Under the pieces are notes generated by a model. The model had not been told where the DNA came from. It searched no databases and worked only from the letters and a program-made list of their open reading frames with translations. Below, in pieces: positions 57,177-64,000 of a stretch of 64,000 nucleotides of DNA (its first letter is position 1; every line of letters begins with the position of its first letter). Position numbers and translations under genes: made by a program. The stretch is from UBA6912 sp963792895 (lineage in GTDB: Bacteria; Actinomycetota; Acidimicrobiia; Spongiisociales; UBA5794). Where the stretch lies: the NCBI GenBank assembly GCA_963792895.1, contig CAWBYA010000003.1:631456-695455 (forward strand), given 5' to 3'.

Positions 57177-58271
57177 ATGGATGATCTCGTGCAGAGCTTC
57201 GAAGTCCGTCGTGACGATCTGCGCACGACCCGGCTCGTTCAGGCCGCCCTACCGATCGTCGGCGACGAGCAGGCGTTGCTGCGGGTGGACCGGTTCGGGC
57301 TGACGGCGAACAACATCACGTACGGCGTCGCAGGCGACATGATCGGGTATTGGGGCTTCTTTCCGGCGCCGGAGGGCTGGGGACGCATCCCGGTGTGGGG
57401 ATTCGCCGACGTGGTCGCGAGCAAGGTGGACGGGTTGCCCGTTGGGGCCCGTGTGTTCGGCTACCTCCCGATGTCGTCGCACCTCATTGTCGAGCCGTCG
57501 CGGGTCTCGCCGCACGGGTTCGTCGACGGTGCCGCCCATCGTGCCGCTCTTCCCGGTCTCTACAACCGGTACGTCCGCACCGATGCCGACCCCATCTACA
57601 CGCCGGACACCGAGGACCTCCAGGCGATCTTCTTCCCTCTCTTTGTCACGTCGTTCGTGATCGACGACCTGCTTGCGGACAACCACGACTTCGGTGCAGA
57701 CCGGATCGTGCTGACGAGCGCCTCCAGCAAGACGGCGGCGGGGACCGCGTTGTGCATTTGTCGACGCAGCGGCCATCGGCCGAGGGTGGTCGGGTTGACC
57801 TCGGCGCACCACACCGCGTTCGTTGAAGGGTTGGGTTGGTACGACGAGGTGGTCGCCTACGAAGATTTCGCTTCGCTCGACCGCACGCCGGCGTCGGTGC
57901 TCGTCGACATCGCCGGCAACGCAAGCGTGCGGATCGACGTGCACCGTCACCTGGGCGACACGCTGACAAGCAGCTTCATGGTGGGCATGACGCATTGGGA
58001 GGCGACGGCGCCGCCGGCCGACCTTCCCGGCCCAAAGCCGACGATGTTCTTCGCACCGTCCCAGGTTGACAAGCGGCTGGCGGAGTGGGGAATGGCCGGG
58101 TACCAGCAGCGCCTCGCGGCCGCATGGGCGGGCTTGCTCGAAGTGGTGCCCGGCTGGGTCGACGTCGTGGTGGTCGGAGGCTTCGAGGCGTTGCAGACCG
58201 CCTACCTGGAGATGCTCGACGGCGCTGCCGACCCCGCTTCGGCGTTCCTCGTCGACGTTGCGGGGCACTGA
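57177..58271 (+). CDS. DUF2855 family protein, intact copy
   Basis: 364 residues from ATG 57177 (an upstream GTG at 57147 would add ten). The protein resembles a quinone-oxidoreductase-like shape: QSFEVRRDDLRTTRLVQ, QALLRVDRFGLTANNITYGVAGDMIGYWGFFPAPEGWGRIPVWGFADVVASKVDGLPVGARVFGYLPMSSH in the N-terminal half. DRIVLTSASSKTAAGTALCICRR then suggests a Rossmann-like segment, and EVVPGWVDVVVVGGFEALQTAYLEMLDG closes it. DUF2855 is distantly similar to medium-chain dehydrogenases; its substrate is not known. A damaged second copy follows. Confidence 0.85.
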   Translation: MDDLVQSFEVRRDDLRTTRLVQAALPIVGDEQALLRVDRFGLTANNITYGVAGDMIGYWGFFPAPEGWGRIPVWGFADVVASKVDGLPVGARVFGYLPMSSHLIVEPSRVSPHGFVDGAAHRAALPGLYNRYVRTDADPIYTPDTEDLQAIFFPLFVTSFVIDDLLADNHDFGADRIVLTSASSKTAAGTALCICRRSGHRPRVVGLTSAHHTAFVEGLGWYDEVVAYEDFASLDRTPASVLVDIAGNASVRIDVHRHLGDTLTSSFMVGMTHWEATAPPADLPGPKPTMFFAPSQVDKRLAEWGMAGYQQRLAAAWAGLLEVVPGWVDVVVVGGFEALQTAYLEMLDGAADPASAFLVDVAGH

Positions 58272-58274
58272 CGC

Positions 58275-58365
58275 GACTTCGCCGAGCCGGCGGCGGAGCC
58301 CTTGGCGGCCTTCCGGATGATGGCGGCGGCGGGGTCAACGAACAGAATCTCGATCACACGGTCGG
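58275..58365 (-). pseudogene. Remnant of a Uma2-family (DUF820) gene
   Basis: The minus-strand frame between the two DUF2855 copies reads DRVIEILFVDPAAAIIRKAAKGSAAGS. It aligns with HLVVEILSSDPAADIIRKSAKYAAAGVE in the Uma2 gene at 62095-62632. Only about 30 codons resemble Uma2, and nothing similar continues on either side. Probably a leftover of an earlier insertion or duplication. Confidence 0.55.
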
Positions 58366-58412
58366 CTCGCGGAGAGAGGGCCCGCCACTCACACGCCCGA
58401 CAGTCTCCCGGC

Positions 58413-58995
58413 ATGGCTGAGACGATGCAGAGTTTTGAAGTCCGACGCAGCGACCTCAGGACGGTCCGCCTCATCACCGAGCCGCCTCCGGTGCCCGGGA
58501 GCGGGCAGGTGCTCGTGCGGGTCGATCGCTTCGGCCTCACCGCCAACACCATCACCGCACGGCGTCGCCGGCGACGTGATCGGGTACTTGGGCTCCTTCT
58601 CCACATCCGAAGGCCGCGGACGCATCCCGGCGCCGGGCTTCGCCGATGTCGTCTCCGGGGGACGGCAGATCTGCCCGACGGAACGAGGATCTTCGGCTTC
58701 CTGTCGATGGCATCGCACTTCGTGGTAGATCCGGAGCACGTCGCGCCATGCGTTCACCGCCACCCACGACGTTCTTCGCTCCCGCCCAGATCGACGAGCG
58801 GGTGAACGAGTGGGGTGCCGCCATTCAGCATGAGCGCCTGGGCGCCGCACTGTCGAGCCTGCTCGACGTGGTGTCGGGTGGATCGAGATTGTCGAGGTGC
58901 CAGGGCTACCGGCGCTCGAGGCGGTCTACCTGCGGACCCTGGACGGCGACGTCGATCCGTCCCAGGCGTTCGTCGTCGAGGATGCAATGGGCTGA
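58413..58995 (+). pseudogene. DUF2855 second copy, internally deleted and frame-broken
   Basis: ATG 58413 opens MAETMQSFEVRRSDLRTVRL, VLVRVDRFGLTANTIT, closely matching the intact neighbour. The frame then changes (YGVAGDVIGYLGSFSTSEGRGRIPAPGFADVVS) and changes back (FGFLSMASHFVVDPEHVAP). At about 58750 the sequence jumps to TTFFAPAQIDERVNEWG, which in the intact copy lies about 165 codons further on. The end (VPGLPALEAVYLRTLDGDVDPSQAFVVEDAMG) is again recognisable, to TGA 58993-58995. The missing middle contains the Rossmann-like core, so this copy is not functional. Confidence 0.75.
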
Positions 58996-59008
58996 GCCGG
59001 CTTCGATG

Positions 59009-59215
59009 GCTCCCCTTCCGGGGGAGCTGGCAGGCCCCGAAGGGGCCGTTGAGGGGGACTCTTCCGCACGCAAGTGGGCAGTGCGACGGCTCGGTCCCGC
59101 ACGTGCCTGCGGCTCATGCGGGCCTTGCCTGCCCCCCTCGCATCGCTGCGCTCTGCGATCCCCCCGCCGGCGGGATCACTCGGAAGGTGCCGAGCCCGTG
59201 AGAGCCCGGCACCTT
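59009..59215. repeat. Cluster of short hairpins downstream of the DUF2855 pseudogene
   Basis: Three inverted repeats occur in about 200 bases without a gene. GCTCCCC/GGGGAGC is at 59009-59015/59021-59027, GGCCCC/GGGGCC at 59033-59038/59042-59047, and AAGGTGCCG/CGGCACCTT at 59184-59192/59207-59215. The last may be the terminator of the minus-strand gene ending at 59242. The first two resemble small dispersed repeats, but I see no second copy in the window. Confidence 0.45.
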
Positions 59216-59241
59216 GTGTGGCCGTGGGTCGCTGGGGCCGG

Positions 59242-60679
59242 TCAGCCCGCGGCGGTGGCGGCGAGGTATCTCGCCACCATCTCGCGCTGGGCGTCCCGCA
59301 CCTCAGGAGTGTCGAGGCGCATCTCGAGCCCGGCGATGAAGAGGGCATCGACCGACTCAGGTGCGTTCTCCATCACCCACGCCCGGTACTCCGAAACGCC
59401 GGGCGAGGTCAGCGGATCGGAGAACACCGGGAGGCGGACCGTCGGGGAACTCGATCGTCCAGATCCAGCCGGCGGCGCCGTTCCACACGGTCGTGAACGG
59501 CTCGAGCGTGGTGTCCGGGGCCAGCCCCGGGGTGACGACTTCGGTGCACCGCAGCTGCGTCGGCTCCACGAGCGTGCACTCGACTTCGACGGTGGTGCCG
59601 GTCACGGCCACAAACCAGCTGGCCGGCGCATCCTGGCCGCTCTGATAGCCGCTGAGCGGATGGAAGATCGCCTCGTAGCCGGCGACGTCGCCTGCGTCCC
59701 AGCGGGCGCGGAACTCGGCGACGGTGTCGAGCAGCGACGTGTCGGCGGGCAACGCCAGCTCGCGCGAGGCCCGGTGTCGGCGAGGAAGAACGGGATCCTC
59801 TCCTGGTGCAGGGCTCGGGCGGCGGGCGTGTCGATGACCATGTCGATGCCGTCGAACAACGTCTCGGTGTCGTCGGGGAACCGCTCCTGCATCCAGTCGA
59901 GGTAGGCGTTCTGGTAGGCCTCGTAGCCGTTCCGTTCTCCGTCGAGCGCTCCCTGGTAGCCGAGGAGGAACGACGTCGACGACCCAGCCGTCCTGCACCG
60001 TCACGGCGAGCGTGCCGCCACCGATCACCGAGCCCGGGGGTGATCCCCGACGCGAGGTTCTCGGTGCAGGTGACGAAGGTGCCTTCGAAGCCCTCGTTGG
60101 CGAGCTCCGGCGGGGTTTCGACCGCACACTCTCGATCGGTGACGGCGGCGCCGGTGGCGTTGCGGTACCAGAGCTCGGCGGCGAAGCCGGGTGAGATGTT
60201 CTGCTCGAGGAAGCCCGAGTCGGGACGAGATCAGCGCGTCGGCCGCCGCGATGTCGCCTGCGTCCCACGCCGCCTGGATCGCAGCGACGACCTCCAGCGG
60301 CGGTGTGTCGGCCGGCAGCGGGCTCTGCGGCTGCGACGCCACGGTGGTCGCCGGTGCCTGGGTGGTCGTGGGGGTGGGCGGTTCGGTGGTGGCCGGGCCG
60401 GTGTCGTCGCCGTTCAGCAGGGTGAACGAGGCGATACCGATGACCAGGATCAGCACCGCCGCCACGGCAAGAGCGATCAGCGGCCCTCGACCGCGGCTGG
60501 GGTGGCTTGTGGGGGCCGCCGCCGCGAATCGGAGTCAGGGTTTCGGTCATTGTCGTGTTCCTCTCGTCGATGCGGGCGAGGAGGCGCGACGACGACAAGG
60601 CACCGGTGGGGAACGAGTCCGGCGTGGGGACTGGGTTCGCCGAATGGATTCGTTCGATGGTGCTGCGGATGTCGGTCAT
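59242..60679 (-). CDS. Membrane protein with two related extracytoplasmic repeats, cotranscribed with an ECF sigma factor; many frame breaks
   Basis: ATG 60679 overlaps the sigma stop (ATGA). A cytoplasmic head (TDIRSTIERIHSANPVPTPDSF) is followed by one membrane helix (VAAVLILVIGIASFTLLNG), a Thr/Pro spacer and two related units. Unit one has PLEVVAAIQAAWDAGDIAAADALIS and ends YLDWMQERFPDDTETLFDGIDMVIDTPAARALHQER. Unit two has LLDTVAEFRARWDAGDVAGYEAIF and ends YRAWVMENAPESVDALFIAGLEMRLDTPEVRDAQRE. Both resemble NTF2/SnoaL-like folds. The frame changes near 60520, 60220, 60030, 59970, 59775 and 59430. It may be the sigma factor's membrane partner. Length after correction is about 475 residues. 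Confidence 0.55.
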
Positions 60680-61239
60680 GATGCCGCCTCTCCTCTCTCG
60701 GACGAGAAGGGACTGCTCGATGTGGCGGGGGTGCCGCCCTTCAGGTGTTTGTGGAGCTTCTTGATGGCTCTGGTGTAGCGGCCCTCGACGGCGCGGTCGG
60801 TCATCCCGAGGATGGTGCCGACCTCCCGGTTCGAGAGGCCCTCCCAGATCTTGAGTCGGACTACCTCCTGGTCGGATTCGTTGAGCTTGTCGATGGCTTC
60901 GATCACTTCTCTGTGCTCTTCGTTGCGGATGATGTGGACTTCGGGACCTTCGGGATGGGGCGGCGCCATCGTCCCCGCCTTGGCGACGAGGCGGAGCCGG
61001 CGGCGGCCGCTCCGCTCACGGTTGCGGACGACGTTGCGGGCGACGCCGTAGAGCCAGAGTCGGGCTTCGTCGCCGGTGGGAACCTTCTCGAACCGGCGCC
61101 AGGCGACGAGGAAGATCTCGGCGGCGGCTTCGTCGGCGTCGGCAACGGGCAGGCGGCGCAGGCAGTACGCGTGGAGCTCCCGGTGGTGCGCTTCGAAGAG
61201 TCTTCGGAAGCGGACGTCTGTGCTCGGTGCGGTCGGCAA
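60676..61239 (-). CDS. ECF-type RNA polymerase sigma factor
   Basis: 187 residues. Region 2 is RFRRLFEAHHRELHAYCLRRLPVADADEAAAEIFLVAWRRFEKVPTGDEARLWLYGVARNVVRN. Region 4 is AIDKLNESDQEVVRLKIWEGLSNREVGTILGMTDRAVEGRYTRAIKKLHKHL, with a helix-turn-helix for the -35 element. It directs transcription of an unknown regulon. The next gene overlaps by four bases and encodes a single-pass membrane protein, the usual place for an anti-sigma factor, although no zinc-binding anti-sigma motif is visible. Confidence 0.9.
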   Translation of the reverse strand: MPTAPSTDVRFRRLFEAHHRELHAYCLRRLPVADADEAAAEIFLVAWRRFEKVPTGDEARLWLYGVARNVVRNRERSGRRRLRLVAKAGTMAPPHPEGPEVHIIRNEEHREVIEAIDKLNESDQEVVRLKIWEGLSNREVGTILGMTDRAVEGRYTRAIKKLHKHLKGGTPATSSSPFSSERGEAAS

Positions 61240-61354
61240 GGGGGCTCCAGTGAGTCTGTGCTGGAACCTACATGTCCGGTTCCGGCGACGACCCCCGGAT
61301 TCCTTTGCGTTGCCTGCGTAGGTGCCGTGGGGGCACGGCGGTCTCAGCGTGTGG

Positions 61355-61880
61355 TCACAGCCAGTCGAGCCATGTCAGGATCTCCGTCGGCTACCTCTCG
61401 GATCGGGCGTTCGTTGTCGATCGCGAGGTCTCCGAGACCCGTGCCGAGCCCTTCGTGGACCCAGCGACGCGCCTCGCGCAGGTCGTCCTGGCGGCCGGCG
61501 GTGATCAGCGGCGCCGAGCCGAGCTTCGATCAGTCGGGAACGGCACCGTCAGCTCGACGACGGCGACCGGGAAGGGCAGCGCCGCGCGCACGCGCGGCCA
61601 CATCGCGTCGTCGTCACGCAGGGACCACGCCATCGCGAAATCGGGTCACCCCGGCGTCGAGGTAGGCGTCGACCACCGAGGTCAGGTTGCCGGACAACAC
61701 CCGCAGCGCCTCCTCACGCTCCATTCCGGGAACCTCGAACCACCACAGCCAGTCGAGGTCGAGCGCAGCGTATGGCACGGCGGCGTGTTCGAGGAGGTGT
61801 GCGATCTCTTCGACGACGGTCGACTTGCCCGAGCCGTACAGGCCACTGATCACCACGCCGCCGGCGTCCTCCGCTGTCAT
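61355..61880 (-). CDS. P-loop ATP/GTP-binding protein, several frame breaks
   Basis: ATG 61880 opens TAEDAGGVVISGLYGSGKSTVVEEIAHLLEHAAVPYAALDLDWLWWFEVPGMEREEALRVL. GLYGSGKST is a Walker A motif in an AAA or kinase-type nucleoside-triphosphate fold. The frame is lost near 61627. In other frames AMAWSLRDDDAMWPRVRAALPFPVAVVELTVPF, LITAGRQDDLREARRWVHEGLGTGLGDLAIDNERPIREVA and EILTWLDWL follow in order, ending at TGA 61355-61357. DLAIDNERPI resembles small-molecule kinase-like ATP-binding proteins. About 174 residues after repair. Function unknown. Confidence 0.6.
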
Positions 61881-62094
61881 CGCGAGATCCTATGCATTGG
61901 GCCGGGTCGAGTGGGTCTCTGCGGGGCGCGGCCTTCGCACGGTCGGATCCGGTCGTGGCTCGAACCGCCTGCTTTGCCGTGAGGGTGTGGCGACGGTCCG
62001 GACATGGAGGGGCGCCACGATCGGGCACGGGGAGGGACTGCCCCAATGCGATGGAGCCTCCGAGGGATCGGGGGCTCTGTCGCGTCTGCGGTGC

Positions 62095-62632
62095 TCAGGC
62101 GAGGAGGTCGGCGGGGTCGAACGTGACGTGGGCCGGGCCCAACGTCGAGCGTTGCCGGCCGGCCGGGCCGGTGGCGCGCCGCGCTCGACGAGGATGCCAT
62201 CGGCGAGGTGGTGGACGATGATCTCGGGGCCCACCGGGTTGATGGTCCAGTAGCGCTCGACCCCGGCAGCGGCGTACTTAGCCGACTTGCGAATGATGTC
62301 GGCCGCCGGGTCGGACGACAGGATCTCTACGACGAGGTGCGGGATGCCGGTGAGGCGTGTCACCTCGCCGGTGTCGTCGAACACCATGAGGTCGGGGACG
62401 AACTCGTCTTGGCCCGGCTTCTACGCCCAACGCCTCACCACCATCGTCGGCCGCTCCAAGACTGCGTCCAAGGCGATGGCGAGCTGAGCGCGATCCTCTG
62501 ATGGGGCAGGGTCGGTGAGGGGCTCATCACGAGCGTTCCGTCGATGTACTCGCCCCGCACGTCGGAGCCGAGCGCTTCGTACTCGTCCCAGGACATGGGG
62601 ATCCGGTCCCCGGGCCGCATCGTTGTCGCCAT
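62095..62632 (-). CDS. Uma2-family endonuclease-fold protein (DUF820), several frame breaks
   Basis: ATG 62632 opens MATTMRPGDRIPMSWDEYEALG then GEYIDGTLVMSPSPTLPHQRIA, the typical Uma2 start. After frame changes near 62490 and 62420 it continues FVPDLMVFDDTGEVTRLTGIPHLVVEILSSDPAADIIRKSAKYAAAGVERYWTINPVGPEIIVHHLADGILVERGA. This holds the PD-(D/E)xK-type acid-x-E-x-x-S pattern (PDLMVF...VVEILS...K). Small changes near 62170 and 62120 give AHVTFDPADLLA and TGA 62095-62097. About 178 residues. Uma2 proteins are common in GC-rich soil bacteria and cyanobacteria and are of uncertain role. Confidence 0.72.
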
Positions 62633-62782
62633 GGCCTCATACACCGTACACCTCCGATGTCTCTGAGGATCAGCGTTGTCTCTCGCCATCGTGTCGGATG
62701 GGTGTGACGAAATCGGCGGCTCCGGACGCACGTTGGGTACCCTCGCCGGGCCGGTTGGGAACGAGGTGGGGAGGTAGGCGGC

Positions 62783-63481
62783 ATGGATCTCGGCGAGGTG
62801 GCTCTCGGCGTGCACGACCTCATCCCGGTCGCCCTTGCGGCAGTCGGGCTGGGCATGGTCGCTGCGGCCGTCGGCAGGGTGCAGCCGGCCGGCTACCGGC
62901 CTGCGGGGCTGGGGGCCGTGTTGGTCGTGCTCGGCGGCTTGTCGAAGGCGATCGCCAAGCTCATCGGGGCGATCGCCGATAGTGCGCCACCTCAGCTCCT
63001 CGACGATGCGCTCTTCCCCCTGCTGGCGCCGGGCATGGTGCTGCTCGCCGCTGCTGTGATTGCGGGGCGGGGTACCGGCGGATGGGCGGCGGTGATCGTG
63101 AGCCGTCCGTTGCTCGTTCCCCTCATGGTCTGGCTCGTTGCAGGAGCCGTGGCCGCATTCGCCGGCTCGGGACCGCCCAAGACGTTGCTGATCGGTATCG
63201 CCACGCTCGGCAACATCGCCCTCGGTGTTGCGTTGATCTGGTGGTCGAGGAGGCTGGGATTGCGCGCCGTTGCGGTGCTGTTCGGCGTCAATCTGATCAT
63301 CGTGATCGGTCTCGCCGGCATGGCGCGGGCACTGGAGCCGACCACGGCGGCGCAGTGGATCGAGCAGAACGTGAATCTTGTCGGTCAACTGGCGTTCCTC
63401 GTCGCTTCCCGGTCGTTGCTGCACGCGGCTACGGGGCGGCGAGCGAAGTCCAGAGTCGGCGTCGCCGGCGTCGGTGCGTAG
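62783..63481 (+). CDS. Multi-pass membrane protein, function unknown
   Basis: 232 residues with GGGAGG ahead of ATG 62783. Seven hydrophobic stretches are apparent: IPVALAAVGLGMVAAAVG, GLGAVLVVLGGLSKAIAKL, LLAPGMVLLAAAVIAG, LLVPLMVWLVAGAVAAFAG, LIGIATLGNIALGVALIWW, AVAVLFGVNLIIVIGLAG and QLAFLVASRSLL. Charged residues are few except in short loops and the basic end. I do not recognise a family. It converges with the VapC gene at the window edge. Confidence 0.75.
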   Translation: MDLGEVALGVHDLIPVALAAVGLGMVAAAVGRVQPAGYRPAGLGAVLVVLGGLSKAIAKLIGAIADSAPPQLLDDALFPLLAPGMVLLAAAVIAGRGTGGWAAVIVSRPLLVPLMVWLVAGAVAAFAGSGPPKTLLIGIATLGNIALGVALIWWSRRLGLRAVAVLFGVNLIIVIGLAGMARALEPTTAAQWIEQNVNLVGQLAFLVASRSLLHAATGRRAKSRVGVAGVGA

Positions 63482-63517
63482 CCGCACTGATGTGGGTTCG
63501 CTACCGGCCGAGAGTCG

Positions 63518-63918
63518 TCAGCTTCGCAGCGCAACGAAGCCGGCGGCGGCGAAGCCGTCGTCGAGGGCGAGCACGCGGTCGTGGTGCGTTCCCAGCGCAT
63601 GGTGACGAAGCTGGTGGCGTCGACGAACGAGTACTCCCGCTCGTCGTGCCGCCTCAGCCAGGAAGCGGCCTCCCTCTCCGATTCCGCATCCACGTGGGTC
63701 GTGTGAAGGCGAGGCGACGAGTCGACGGCGTCGAGGAACGCCACCGCGGCACCGTGGCCGGCCCGCCTCCGTAGATAGGTCCACGTCTCGTCAACCACCT
63801 GGTTGGTGGTGAGCCAGCCGTCCGCTGCGTGCCGGCCGGCGAGGTCGGCTGCCTCGGCGTGGTGGGGGTCCTTCGCAAAGAGCATGCCGACCAAGAAGGA
63901 CGTGTCGACGAAGATCAT
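63518..63918 (-). CDS. VapC-type PIN toxin, one frameshift
   Basis: ATG 63918 opens MIFVDTSFLVGMLFAKDPHH, then WLTTNQVVDETWTYLRRRAGH (conserved Glu), DEREYSFVDATSFVTMR (Asp). The frame moves near 63600 and HHDRVLALDDGFAAAGFVALRS follows to the stop at 63518. Four acids of the PIN active site are visible. It overlaps the upstream partial antitoxin by four bases. About 133 residues. Likely a VapBC ribonuclease. Confidence 0.8.
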
Positions 63919-64000
63919 CGTCCGTACACGACGTCGTCCACGCTCGCCGGCTCAGCCACGACCGTCCCGATCAGCCGAAACAGCGCATCGCCGGCTTCAT
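63915..64000 (-). CDS. C-terminal end of a probable antitoxin, cut by the window edge
   Basis: The minus-strand frame reads EAGDALFRLIGTVVAEPASVDDVVYGR and stops in the ATGA overlap with the VapC start. Position and coupling are those of a VapB-type antitoxin, but only about 27 residues are inside the window, so the family cannot be confirmed. Confidence 0.55.
   Translation of the reverse strand, partial: EAGDALFRLIGTVVAEPASVDDVVYGR

Overview
The window is a GC-rich, gene-dense chromosomal segment of an actinobacterium. The evidence is a furA-katG pair, two F420-type enzymes (an LLM-class oxidoreductase and a DUF385 deazaflavin reductase), a TIGR03083-type protein behind a TetR regulator, many GTG/TTG starts, and many 4-base stop/start overlaps. 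A deep lineage such as Acidimicrobiia is my inference; no rRNA or other decisive marker is present. I found no tRNA, rRNA, CRISPR array, insertion sequence or phage gene.

Layout. 0-5 kb: katG (frame broken) with its Fur-type regulator, a small membrane protein, a winged-helix protein and a PIN toxin. 5-9 kb: diaminopropionate ammonia-lyase, an N-carbamoyl-D-amino-acid hydrolase and a divergent beta-ureidopropionase-like amidase. 9-17 kb: LtrA-type membrane protein, two VOC proteins, DoxX, tandem GNAT, a lipoprotein, cold-shock protein, asparaginyl-tRNA synthetase and an alpha/beta hydrolase. 17-20 kb: two coupled exported proteins of unknown function and an F420-type oxidoreductase. 20-25 kb: a two-component system facing an overlapping run of two small exported proteins, ApbE and a ferric-reductase-like membrane protein. 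25-28 kb: cell-wall amidase, DUF389 protein, deazaflavin reductase and a protein with caspase-like His/Cys motifs. 28-32 kb: GbsR-type regulator, ABC ATPase and FtsX-type permease. 32-36 kb: a sulfatase-fold membrane enzyme, a methyltransferase with an extra N-terminal region and a tiny membrane protein. 36-38 kb: TetR operon with a palindromic operator, then VapBC. 38-48 kb: recC-recB-[aromatic amino acid decarboxylase]-recD, all coupled. 48-54 kb: two exported proteins and a SipW-like signal peptidase on a multi-pass membrane domain. 54-59 kb: GNAT, SnoaL-like and secreted hydrolase genes, then two DUF2855 copies, the second a pseudogene with an internal deletion. 59-64 kb: ECF sigma factor with a partner carrying two related extracytoplasmic repeats, a P-loop protein, Uma2, a membrane protein and a VapBC that runs off the end.

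Quality note. About twenty genes change reading frame once or several times while the protein family continues in another frame. Where I worked out the exact lesion (katG, a VOC gene, the tandem GNAT, the ferric-reductase-like gene), it is one base too many or too few in a homopolymer. I read most of these as consensus errors and annotate the full span as one gene, stating where the frame moves. Exceptions that look like real decay are the second DUF2855 copy and an isolated Uma2 remnant beside it.

The parts most worth following up are the SipW-type surface-protein cluster, the decarboxylase embedded in the recCBD operon, the sulfatase/methyltransferase/small-membrane-protein trio, and the ApbE/ferric-reductase operon.
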